Part shown: piece after piece, positions 23,878-31,225 of the stretch | Layout: each line of letters starts with the position of its first letter | Numbering within the stretch: the first letter of the stretch is position 1 | Source of the DNA: Kiritimatiellia bacterium | Lineage (GTDB): Bacteria; Verrucomicrobiota; Kiritimatiellia; RFP12; UBA1067 | Assembly (NCBI GenBank): GCA_017613085.1 | Contig: JAGAEL010000139.1 | Location: forward strand, 1 to 36,678 | Direction: 5' to 3' | DNA: 36,678 nucleotides | Notes under the pieces: model-generated | Database searches by the model: none | Seen by the model: the letters and a program-made list of their open reading frames with translations, nothing else | Told to the model about the DNA's origin: nothing | Translations under genes and position numbers: made by a program

Positions 23878-25275
23878 CTATTCCTTCGCCAGCGGCTTCC
23901 CGAAAAGTTCGCCCGTCAAGGTGTGGAGGAAGGCGGCGACCGCGCGCACGTCGTCTTCCGTGTAGGGAATCCCGAGCTGATAGGTCAGCATCGAGGCGAC
24001 GGCGTCGACGAGGGAGTTCTTGCTTCCGTCGTGCAGATAGGGGGCTGTCAACGCCACGTTGCGCAGCGTCGGGACTTTGAAACGGTGCGCGTCTTCGGGA
24101 TACCCGCTGAACGCCTGCAAGCCCGCGTCGCCTTCCGTCAGGATCCGTCCCTTGAACGGATTGTCCTTCAAATCGGCGTACTCGAACGACTGGCCGCCGA
24201 GGGTCGGGCCGGCGTGGCAGCGGGTGCAGGAGTACTGGCGGAAGAGTTTGTAACCGATGTCTTCGTCGTGGGAGAAGACGGTCTTGTGGCCTTTCAAGTA
24301 ACGGTCGAAACGGGCGCCCGGCGTGATCAGGCGTTTCCCGTATTCCGCGATGGCGTTGCTGATGGTCCGTTCCGTGAATCCTTCCGGGTAGACGGCGGTG
24401 AAGGAGGCTTTAAGCGGGGCGTCTTCGGCAAGCCGCGAGATGACCTGCGTCCAGTTCGTACACCCCATCATCACCGGATTCACGACCGGGATCTTCGCCT
24501 GTTCGGCGAGGTCGGCGGCGCGGCCGTCCCAAGACTGGCGGAGGTTGAAAACGGCGTTCAACACGGTCGGCGTGTTCAGGTGGCTGGAACGATGGGCGAT
24601 GCCCTTCGACATCGCGATGCCGTCCGCGCCTCCCTTCTCCAGCTGGTGGCAGGAGGCGCACGAAAGGGATTCATCGGCGGAAAGGCGTTTGTCGTGGAAG
24701 AGCTTTTCGCCGAGCGCGGCTTTTTCCGCGTGGAACGGAAGGTGCTCCGGAATCGGCTGGACAATCTTTTCCGTGTTGTTCGTGATGCCCCATTGTTCGA
24801 GCCATTCATGGCGGACGACGTTGCACCAGGACTGGAGGATCGCCTTCTCGCTGTGCGAGAGCCAGGTGCCCCAGTGGATGATCAGGTAAGGGTGCGGCGG
24901 CATCGAATTGTCCAGCAGCACATTCTCCAGTTTCGCCAGCACGGCGAGCGGGGTGGGGGCGTCCAGTTTCTGCCCCTCGGTGGCCTTCGGTCCGAGGTAG
25001 TTCCGGTTCCCCGGCTCCCAGTGGCGCAACGCCTTGCGCCGCTCCTCGCCGATGAGCGATACGAGGCCGGGGATCTTCCCGTAGAACGGGCATCCACGGG
25101 TGCTATCGTGGCAGGCGGCGCATTTCTCGGCGAGAATCGTGCGCACGGTTGACCGCATCGCGACCGGCTGTGTCGGCATTTTACGGGGAATTTGCCGCAA
25201 AACGAGAACCCCCGTCGCGTAACACAGCCCCGCCAGCACCGCCCAGAACAGAAATTTCAGCAAATACTTTTTCAT
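23878..25275 (-). CDS. Membrane-anchored tri-haem cytochrome c peroxidase
   Basis: This is a 465-residue protein that would reduce hydrogen peroxide in the periplasm. An N-terminal helix (residues ~5-27) acts as signal or anchor. The first haem site, CAACH (52-56), belongs to an extra N-terminal haem-binding domain. CASCH (206-210) and CTRCH (350-354) mark the two-domain MauG/CcpA-type peroxidase. The architecture resembles the tri-haem quinol peroxidase YhjA of Escherichia coli, in which the extra haem passes electrons from the membrane quinol pool. The start is set by the lysine-rich signal; a promoter ends only 12 bases upstream of it, and no clear ribosome site is present. It is the first gene of the transcription unit that includes the lipid cluster. 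Confidence 0.88.
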   Translation of the reverse strand: MKKYLLKFLFWAVLAGLCYATGVLVLRQIPRKMPTQPVAMRSTVRTILAEKCAACHDSTRGCPFYGKIPGLVSLIGEERRKALRHWEPGNRNYLGPKATEGQKLDAPTPLAVLAKLENVLLDNSMPPHPYLIIHWGTWLSHSEKAILQSWCNVVRHEWLEQWGITNNTEKIVQPIPEHLPFHAEKAALGEKLFHDKRLSADESLSCASCHQLEKGGADGIAMSKGIAHRSSHLNTPTVLNAVFNLRQSWDGRAADLAEQAKIPVVNPVMMGCTNWTQVISRLAEDAPLKASFTAVYPEGFTERTISNAIAEYGKRLITPGARFDRYLKGHKTVFSHDEDIGYKLFRQYSCTRCHAGPTLGGQSFEYADLKDNPFKGRILTEGDAGLQAFSGYPEDAHRFKVPTLRNVALTAPYLHDGSKNSLVDAVASMLTYQLGIPYTEDDVRAVAAFLHTLTGELFGKPLAKE

Positions 25276-25287
25276 GGTAGTGCGGAT

Positions 25288-25316
25288 AGCCTACCAGAAA
25301 ATACCCCCCGTAGCAA
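25288..25316 (-). promoter_or_regulatory. Promoter of the peroxidase-lipid cluster operon
   Basis: On the minus strand, TTGCTA at 25316-25311 and TAGGCT at 25293-25288 are 17 bases apart, with six G near the start of the spacer. Transcription would start near 25281, leaving about six bases before the ATG at 25275. It lies directly downstream of an intrinsic terminator, so it begins a new unit. Confidence 0.6.
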
Positions 25317-25328
25317 GCGGGAAGTCAC

Positions 25329-25352
25329 AAAAATCGGCGCTTACCGATTTTT
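25329..25352 (-). terminator. Intrinsic terminator overlapping the GDYXXLXY stop codon
   Basis: In the minus direction AAAAATCGG and CCGATTTTT form a 9-bp stem, and the stop codon TAA is the first half of the TAAGCG loop. The U run lies in and after the 3' arm. It ends the DUF2157/GDYXXLXY transcript just before the peroxidase promoter. By symmetry it could also work on the plus strand. Confidence 0.75.
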
Positions 25353-25991
25353 CGTTTCAAGCGATTTTATCCCGTTGATCAACGATTTCCCCTCGATCTC
25401 GATGTCGGCGAGGACGATTTCCTTGTTCTTCACGCGGTAAACCGCGACCGCGCCTTTCCCTTTCGCCGAGGTTGCCTCGCGCAAAACCTTTTCGGCTTTT
25501 GGGGCAATCCGTTCGTTTACGAAAAGGATGCCGGGCATATCGACTTCGGCTACAAGCGGTGAGAGTTTGCGTCGCCCCTTGAACGTTTCGAAGGGTTCGT
25601 CTTTTCCCCGGTCGCCCCAGTCGACCTGGTGTCGAAACCGAGTGTGGGATGGTTTTATCCAAACGCCTTCCAATTGCGGCTGGGTCGTTGCAGACGCCAC
25701 GCGCCAGAGGCCGTTTGTCCCCGGTTCCAGTTTCACGTAAATCTTTTTGCGGGGGTGCCGCAGTTCTTCCTCCCGCAGGGCTAGATCCGGGCTTAACGCG
25801 GTACAGGTTTCTCGGACGGTCGTGTTCAGGTAGCGTCCCCGGAGTGGATCGTAGGGATCGTACGCTTCGCAACGGAACCGGACTTCCGTCCCGTTCCGTA
25901 CGATGTTTTCATAACGCCAGATCAGCCACGCGATACCGAGGCATTGGATGAGGAGCGTCCCCAACGTGAACAACATTTTCCGGGTATTCAT
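25341..25991 (-). CDS. GDYXXLXY domain membrane protein
   Basis: This is a 216-residue protein with one N-terminal membrane segment (about residues 7-27) and an extracytoplasmic domain. The family mark reads YDPYDPLRGRYL, the usual variant of the GDYXXLXY motif. Proteins of this family nearly always follow a DUF2157 gene, as here, and the pair's function is not known. The ATG overlaps the DUF2157 stop codon (ATGA), so translation is coupled. Its own stop codon lies in the loop of an intrinsic terminator, so transcription ends at the gene's last codon. Confidence 0.82.
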   Translation of the reverse strand: MNTRKMLFTLGTLLIQCLGIAWLIWRYENIVRNGTEVRFRCEAYDPYDPLRGRYLNTTVRETCTALSPDLALREEELRHPRKKIYVKLEPGTNGLWRVASATTQPQLEGVWIKPSHTRFRHQVDWGDRGKDEPFETFKGRRKLSPLVAEVDMPGILFVNERIAPKAEKVLREATSAKGKGAVAVYRVKNKEIVLADIEIEGKSLINGIKSLETKNR

Positions 25992-27106
25992 TGTGCAACC
26001 CTCCGTTTGTGGTAGCGGATCAACAGCAGGTTGAGTAGTGTGAGTACCGTACCCGCGCCGATGAGGATGAGTCCTTTGATGGTGAAGGAAACTTCGCTTT
26101 CAAAGAATTTGGCGACGATGAGCCAGAGAAGCGTGATGCCGCCGATGTTCGTGTACGATAGCCGTAGTTTGTCCGTGTTGAAGGTGGAGATCCCGTAGGC
26201 GAGAATCCCGGCGGCCAGCAGAAGTGCCGCTCCGTAGGTAGCGAAGCCCTCCTCCGAGAAAGGGACGGAGAACGCCGTTCCTGCCGCGACGAGCGTTGCC
26301 ACAATCCGCCATACCGGGAGCGAACAGAGCCATGCCGCGATGCCGACGAGTGCCGCGCACGCCCAGAAACAGTGGATATACAAAATGAACATGCGTTCAC
26401 GGTAGGGGATGATGGTACAGAGGAGAATGCCGAGTCCGAGCGAATAGATCAACCCGGTTGCGATTTGAACGGGTACGAGCGCAGCCTTTGGCGGTCTGCT
26501 CTTGAGGAACGCGATATAGCCTGGCAACGAAAGGGCGAGGAACGCCAGGGATTTCACGATGAGCGTGACGGTGTTTTCTTCATGTGTCGCCGCCGTTTGG
26601 CATCCCCAGATGATCGGCAGCAACGGCCAGAGTGCCGTCGGTGTCGCTGCGCGCGTCGTCCAGACGACCGGTAACGTCAGGAAGGCGACAAACAGTAGAA
26701 GTCCGGGAACGGAACCGCCTACGTTGTAGGTCTGCGCGATGAGGCACGTCGCCGCACCGATGGTGACGCACCAGAAGATTCCGAGCGGTTCCCATAACGC
26801 ATGTGAGCGCCATCCCTTGATGGCGGCGGTGATGGCGAGACCGCCGCACAAAAGGACCGGCAGGAATGAAATCGCCGCCCTTGCTTCACGCCCGAATGTT
26901 TGCCAGTTCGCCGCGAACAACGCGATCAGGCCTAGCCCGATCAGCAACGCGCCGAACGACCCCACGATGATTGCGGCCACCGACAACCTGTTTTCGCCGG
27001 ATTCCGCTAGAAGCTCCTTCCGGCGTTTTTTCAACTCGGCGATCTTGAGGTCGATTTCCTCAATCTCCCGACGCCTTTCGCGTATCGCGCCCTCGTTTGT
27101 CTGCAT
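25988..27106 (-). CDS. DUF2157 multi-pass membrane protein
   Basis: This is a 372-residue protein. A charged, helix-rich N-terminus (residues 1-40, rich in R, E and K, probably a coiled coil) leads into about ten membrane segments, starting with a segment holding GLGLIALFAANW, the typical DUF2157 mark. No function is established for the family. GGAGGT lies five bases before the ATG. It is the first gene of a two-gene unit with the GDYXXLXY partner. The promoter at 27126-27154 is so close that the leader holds little more than the ribosome site. Confidence 0.82.
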   Translation of the reverse strand: MQTNEGAIRERRREIEEIDLKIAELKKRRKELLAESGENRLSVAAIIVGSFGALLIGLGLIALFAANWQTFGREARAAISFLPVLLCGGLAITAAIKGWRSHALWEPLGIFWCVTIGAATCLIAQTYNVGGSVPGLLLFVAFLTLPVVWTTRAATPTALWPLLPIIWGCQTAATHEENTVTLIVKSLAFLALSLPGYIAFLKSRPPKAALVPVQIATGLIYSLGLGILLCTIIPYRERMFILYIHCFWACAALVGIAAWLCSLPVWRIVATLVAAGTAFSVPFSEEGFATYGAALLLAAGILAYGISTFNTDKLRLSYTNIGGITLLWLIVAKFFESEVSFTIKGLILIGAGTVLTLLNLLLIRYHKRRVAQ

Positions 27107-27125
27107 GGTTTACCTCCAAGCGCGC

Positions 27126-27154
27126 AGTGTAACAGATTCCGGGCTGGCTGACAA
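27126..27154 (-). promoter_or_regulatory. Promoter of the DUF2157/GDYXXLXY unit
   Basis: On the minus strand, TTGTCA at 27154-27149 and TACACT at 27131-27126 are 17 bases apart. Transcription would start near 27119, only about 13 bases before the ATG at 27106, enough for the GGAGGT ribosome site. Confidence 0.65.
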
Positions 27155-27180
27155 TCCTGCTTCCCTTTCGGTGGATTTCG

Positions 27181-27189
27181 TGGTATTTT
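27181..27189 (+). promoter_or_regulatory. Possible extended -10 for the secreted hydrolase
   Basis: TGGTATTTT fits the TGn-extended -10 form, with no good -35. The start of transcription would be near 27196 and the leader about 35 bases. Its position between divergent genes supports some promoter here. Confidence 0.3.
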
Positions 27190-27230
27190 TGAATCTCCGT
27201 TTGGGTTTACGAGTTCAGAAAGGACGTAGG

Positions 27231-28070
27231 ATGAAAAAGCAGATAATGGTTTCGATGGTTCTCGCCGCCGTATGTTGCGCGCTTGCGGAGAGTTCTCCCC
27301 TTGAAGCGCGGATTGCGGAAAAGCACAAGATCCTCACTTCCGACACATGGGGTGCCGGGCACCGTATTATTTTTGACTTCAACGGACGCAAGGGGTGGGT
27401 GATCGAACCTGCGACGCCCGCGCCGGGCCGCCCGTGGGTCTGGACGATGCAATGGATGGGGGCGTTCCTTGAACGTACCGGTGCGCCCGACCTTGTGAAA
27501 CGCGGTTACTACCATGTCCACCTTGCCGCGTACGACACGCGGGCGAACAGGGAGGGACTGCTTGCGCTCGCCGATTTTCAGGACTACCTGGTCCGCGAAC
27601 TCGGTTTCGCGCCGAAGGCGAACTTGATCGGGATGAGTTGGGGCGGTTTTTATTCCGTGCGCTATGCCTGCGCCTATCCGCAGAATGTGGCGCGGATCTA
27701 TCTGGATGCGCCGCTCTTGAATTTCGACGGGTACTGCCCGCCCTCTCCCGCCGATCCGAAAGCCCTTGCCCGCCTGGTCGGCCCGTGGGCAAAACACGCC
27801 CCTGCCGATGGGCAGGGCTGGACGCCCGACCCGGAAATGCCGGTCAATCTCGCCGCCTCGCTCGCCCGTACCGGCATCCCCGTCCTCCTGCTCTACGGCG
27901 GGAAGGACAAGACAGTCAATCCCGAAATGAGCAGCGTCCTTTTTATGAAACGTTTCCGGGAGGCGGGGGGCGACCTGAAGGTTGAGTGCCGGCCGGAACA
28001 GGGGCACCATCCGCACGGACTCGCCCCGAAAGACGTCCACCGCATCCTCGAATTCTTCCAGGCGGAATAA
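27231..28070 (+). CDS. Secreted alpha/beta hydrolase
   Basis: This is a 279-residue exported hydrolase. A signal peptide covers residues 1-20 (MKKQIMVSMVLAAVCCALAE). The nucleophile elbow is GMSWGG with S136. The acid is probably D226 in YGGKDKTVN, and the histidine lies in GHHPHG (259-262). The fold suits an esterase or peptidase; the substrate cannot be told. AAAGGA lies six bases before the ATG at 27231. The reading frame extends far upstream, but that part is antisense to the DUF2157 gene. It is a single-gene unit between two minus-strand operons. Confidence 0.85.
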   Translation: MKKQIMVSMVLAAVCCALAESSPLEARIAEKHKILTSDTWGAGHRIIFDFNGRKGWVIEPATPAPGRPWVWTMQWMGAFLERTGAPDLVKRGYYHVHLAAYDTRANREGLLALADFQDYLVRELGFAPKANLIGMSWGGFYSVRYACAYPQNVARIYLDAPLLNFDGYCPPSPADPKALARLVGPWAKHAPADGQGWTPDPEMPVNLAASLARTGIPVLLLYGGKDKTVNPEMSSVLFMKRFREAGGDLKVECRPEQGHHPHGLAPKDVHRILEFFQAE

Positions 28071-28089
28071 GCGGGGCGCGGATTGGGAT

Positions 28090-28126
28090 TCGATTGCAAT
28101 CGACGGTTATATCGATTGCAATCGAT
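28090..28126. repeat. Twin palindromes spaced by two helical turns
   Basis: TCGATTGCAATCGA at 28090-28103 is a perfect 14-base palindrome. The same string recurs at 28112-28125, where it extends to a 16-base palindrome (ATCGATTGCAATCGAT). The centres are 22 bases apart. Because each is self-complementary, the two can also pair with each other as a 14-bp hairpin with an 8-base loop. They sit between the 3' ends of convergent genes, followed by GATCGAATC at the DUF1667 stop codon. Confidence 0.8.
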
Positions 28127-28136
28127 GGCGATCGAA

Positions 28137-28478
28137 TCAACGGGCGTTGGAGGTGGCGACGATGGAGACGCCGGTTCCGCAGACGTCCGCGATCAGCACG
28201 TCGCCGATTTTCACGGGGGCATCCGCGCATTTCGCCGCGATGGCGGCCAGCACGTCGCCGATTTTTTCTTTCGGAACGGCGGTCGCCGTCTTCACGCTTA
28301 ACGGGCGCGAACGCCCTTTCACCGGCATCAACGCGGTGACCATCCGTTGCGGCGCGACGGCTTCCTGTTTGCCGTAGATCACGCCGCGTCCGCAGCCCGC
28401 GCCCTTGACGGTGATCGTGCCGTCCGCCTCTTTCGTCACATCCAGCTGGCAGCCCATCGGGCATCCGATACAGGTCAT
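28137..28478 (-). CDS. DUF1667 protein with conserved cysteine pairs
   Basis: This is a 113-residue protein. The N-terminus has C3, C6 and C10 (MTCIGCPMGC) and a further C29 in GAGCGRG, likely a metal or iron-sulphur site. In many anaerobes this family is encoded right after a glycerol-3-phosphate dehydrogenase and an FAD oxidoreductase, as here, and it may form a complex with them. The ATG overlaps the oxidoreductase stop codon (ATGA). The frame is open further upstream, but that part is inside the oxidoreductase gene. It is the last gene of the operon. Confidence 0.87.
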   Translation of the reverse strand: MTCIGCPMGCQLDVTKEADGTITVKGAGCGRGVIYGKQEAVAPQRMVTALMPVKGRSRPLSVKTATAVPKEKIGDVLAAIAAKCADAPVKIGDVLIADVCGTGVSIVATSNAR

Positions 28479-29749
28479 TTCGAAACTCCTTCCTGAACCA
28501 CTTCGACGGTTACACTCTCCGACTCCGCGAACAACTTGCGCGGAAGTTCCACATGGATGGATTCGCCGGGCGTGAGGATACGCCCTTTGCGCTTGAACAA
28601 CACGTTCTCGCCGTCGCGGATCCGCCATTCGGCGTCGCGGAAGACGCCGCCGGGACGGAAGGAGACCGCCACCTTGTCGTCCGCGCCGGTCTTCCCGATT
28701 TTCTGCGGCACACAACCGCGCACCCCGAAACCGTCCAGCACGGCCGTGTAGCTTTCCGCCGTTTTCGACGAACCGGAGGCGTAAGCCCAGGCGGCGCGTC
28801 CCGCCTCTTCCGATTCCTGGCTGACGAAGTCGACCAGGTCGTGTACGTGGAGGACGTTCCCGCAGGCGAAGACGCCGGGAACGGAGGTCTGCATGGTGTC
28901 GTCCACCACGGCCCCGCTCGTGACGGGCGAGAGCTTCACGCCCGCCGTCTTCGAGAGTTCGTTCTCCGGCAGAAGCCCCACGGAGAGCAGGAGCGTGTCG
29001 CAGTCGTAGTGGATCTCCGATCCGGGGACCGGCTGGCGTTTTTCATCGACCTTCGCGACGGTGACGCCTTCGACGCGCTCCCGCCCCTGGATGTCCACCA
29101 CCGTGTGGTTGAGCAGCAGGGGAATCCCGTAGTCGTCCAGGCACTGCACGATGTTGCGCTTCAAACCGCTGGAGTAGGGCATGATTTCGACACAGGCGAG
29201 CACTTTCGCGCCCTCGAAGGTCATGCGCCGCGCCATGATCAGTCCGATGTCGCCGGATCCGAGGATGACCACGCGCTTGCCGGGCATCAGCCCTTCCATA
29301 TTGACGAGCCGTTGCGCGGTGCCGGCCGTGTAGACGCCCGCCGGGCGCGTGCCGGGAATCATCAACGCCCCGCGCGGGCGTTCGCGGCAGCCCATCGCCA
29401 GCACGACGGCTTTCGCCTTGAACTGCTGGATGCCGTATTCGGGGCTCATCGCGGTGACCACGCGATCGGGGGAGATGTCCAAGACCATCGTGCGGCACTG
29501 CACGGGAATCTTCTCTTCCTCGACGGCATCGATAAACCGCTGCGCGTATTCCGGCCCCGTCAGCTCCTCCTTGAACCGGTGGAGGCCGAACCCGTTATGA
29601 ATACACTGCTGGAGGATGCCGCCGGGCGCGTCGTCGCGCTCCAGGATGCGTACATCCCGGCAGCCCGCCTTGCGGGCCGCCACGGCGGCGGCGAGCCCCG
29701 CCGGCCCTGCGCCTACGACCAACACATCCACATTCACATCGTTTTCCAT
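28475..29749 (-). CDS. NAD(P)/FAD-dependent oxidoreductase of the glycerol-3-phosphate operon
   Basis: This is a 424-residue flavoprotein. The FAD-binding loop is VVGAGPAGLAAAV near the start, and the NAD(P)-binding loop is ILGSGDIGLIMARR in the middle. A late GVFACGNV segment completes the FAD site, and CIHNG near residue 49 is shared by this subfamily. It probably accepts electrons from the adjacent dehydrogenase and passes them to NAD or another acceptor. The start lies two bases after the dehydrogenase stop codon. The C-terminal ~90 residues form an extra domain. The enzyme is the second partner in the trio with the dehydrogenase and DUF1667. Confidence 0.88.
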   Translation of the reverse strand: MENDVNVDVLVVGAGPAGLAAAVAARKAGCRDVRILERDDAPGGILQQCIHNGFGLHRFKEELTGPEYAQRFIDAVEEEKIPVQCRTMVLDISPDRVVTAMSPEYGIQQFKAKAVVLAMGCRERPRGALMIPGTRPAGVYTAGTAQRLVNMEGLMPGKRVVILGSGDIGLIMARRMTFEGAKVLACVEIMPYSSGLKRNIVQCLDDYGIPLLLNHTVVDIQGRERVEGVTVAKVDEKRQPVPGSEIHYDCDTLLLSVGLLPENELSKTAGVKLSPVTSGAVVDDTMQTSVPGVFACGNVLHVHDLVDFVSQESEEAGRAAWAYASGSSKTAESYTAVLDGFGVRGCVPQKIGKTGADDKVAVSFRPGGVFRDAEWRIRDGENVLFKRKGRILTPGESIHVELPRKLFAESESVTVEVVQEGVSK

Positions 29750-29751
29750 GT

Positions 29752-31224
29752 CTACTTCCCTTCCGAAAGGTTTTCCGAATCAAACAGTTTCCCGACGCAG
29801 AGACGGGAATTCCCGCCGCATTTGGTGACGGCCTCCGGCGGGATGCCGAGTTCCTGCGAGAGGATTTCAATCACGCGCGGCGAACAGAACCCGCCCTGGC
29901 AGCGCCCCATGCCCGCGCGTGTCCGGCGTTTTACGCCGTCGATCGACTTTGCGCCGACGCGGCAGCGGATGGAGGCGCGGATTTCGGCCTCGCTGACCGT
30001 TTCGCAACGGCAGATGACGCGGCCGAACGCGGCGTCTTTCTTGACCAGGCCGGCAAGCTGTTCCGGCGTCGCTTCGCGGATGCGCGGCCAGAGGCTCACG
30101 TCGTCCGAAATTTCCGACGCGGCTTTCGCTTCCGCGCCGAGTTTTTCGGCGACCCACTTGGCCATGTCGCGGCCGATCGCGGGGGCGGAGGTGAGGCCGG
30201 GCGATTCCACGCCGAGGGCGTTGAAGAACCCGGGCGCGTCCGCCGCCTCGCCCAGCACAAAATCATGCTTGGACGGTTCGTGCGCGCGGATGCCGCTGAA
30301 CGTGGTGATGGCCGAACGGAAGGGGATCTTCTTCCAGATGCGGGTGGAGAGGCGGCGCATCTTGTCGAGCCCGAACGCCGTTGTCTCCGTCGCCTCCGCC
30401 GAATCAATGTCCTCGCTGGTCGGTCCGACGATAATCGTCCCGTCCACGGTGGGCGAGACCAGCACACCTTTGCCCATCGGGCCGGGGCACTGGAACATCG
30501 TCGCCTTGAAACAGCCCTTTTCGGACTTGTCGAGCATGACGTATTCGCCGCGTCGCGGCTGAATGGTGTATTTCGTCGCGCTGACCTGGTTGTTCAACAT
30601 CGCGGAACCGCAGCCGGCGGCGTTGACCACGGCGCGCGCCTCGAACCGTTCGCCTGTCTGCGTGACGAGCGCCCAGCCGCCGTCCGTCTTCTCAACCTTT
30701 TCGACCCGCTGGTCGAAACGGAAGGCGACCCCGTTGGCGGCGGCGTTCTCCGCCGTGCGGAAGGTGAGGTCGTACGGGCAGCAGATACCGCCCGTGGGGG
30801 CGACCAACGCGGCGATCGCTTCGTCGCTGACGTTGGGTTCGAGCGCCCGCAGTTCCTCCTGCCCGATGATCCGCAGGTCCGGCACCCCGTTCTGGATGCC
30901 GCGATCCAGCAGTTTGCGCAGGTTCGGCAGTTCCTCCTCTGCGAACGCGACGACGAGCGAGGTGTTGCGGATGAAGGGGACGTGCAGTTCGCGGCAGGTC
31001 TCTTCGAAAATCGCGTTGCCCGCCACGTTGTACTTCGCCTTGTTGCTGCCCGGCTCGGCGTCGAACCCGGCATGGACGATCGCGCTGTTCGCCTTGGACG
31101 CGCCGGACGCGACATCCTCGCCCGCCTCGAGCACCAGCACGTCCAGTTTGTAACGGGAGAGGGAACGGGCGATGGAACAGCCCACGACGCCCGCGCCGAC
31201 AATGATGACATCTTGAATTGCCAT
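29752..31224 (-). CDS. glpA: Glycerol-3-phosphate dehydrogenase with BFD-type [2Fe-2S] domain
   Basis: This is a 490-residue FAD enzyme of the GlpA/GlpO type that oxidises sn-glycerol-3-phosphate to dihydroxyacetone phosphate. The FAD loop is IVGAGVVGCSIAR. The C-terminal part has CRCETV and then GRCQGGFC, four cysteines of a BFD-like [2Fe-2S] domain, as in anaerobic GlpA. GlpB and GlpC partners are missing; the following FAD oxidoreductase and DUF1667 protein probably replace them. GGAGG lies six bases before the ATG at 31224, and the gene follows the transporter stop codon by one base. The frame opens 36 bases earlier without support. L-2-hydroxyglutarate oxidase is a related alternative, made unlikely by the operon. 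Confidence 0.85.
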   Translation of the reverse strand: MAIQDVIIVGAGVVGCSIARSLSRYKLDVLVLEAGEDVASGASKANSAIVHAGFDAEPGSNKAKYNVAGNAIFEETCRELHVPFIRNTSLVVAFAEEELPNLRKLLDRGIQNGVPDLRIIGQEELRALEPNVSDEAIAALVAPTGGICCPYDLTFRTAENAAANGVAFRFDQRVEKVEKTDGGWALVTQTGERFEARAVVNAAGCGSAMLNNQVSATKYTIQPRRGEYVMLDKSEKGCFKATMFQCPGPMGKGVLVSPTVDGTIIVGPTSEDIDSAEATETTAFGLDKMRRLSTRIWKKIPFRSAITTFSGIRAHEPSKHDFVLGEAADAPGFFNALGVESPGLTSAPAIGRDMAKWVAEKLGAEAKAASEISDDVSLWPRIREATPEQLAGLVKKDAAFGRVICRCETVSEAEIRASIRCRVGAKSIDGVKRRTRAGMGRCQGGFCSPRVIEILSQELGIPPEAVTKCGGNSRLCVGKLFDSENLSEGK

Positions 31225-31225
31225 G

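Noticed and set aside
28553-30562. A 669-codon plus-strand frame opposite the FAD enzymes
   Set aside because: The minus strand encodes recognisable flavoproteins with coupled starts; this frame has no domain and no ribosome site.
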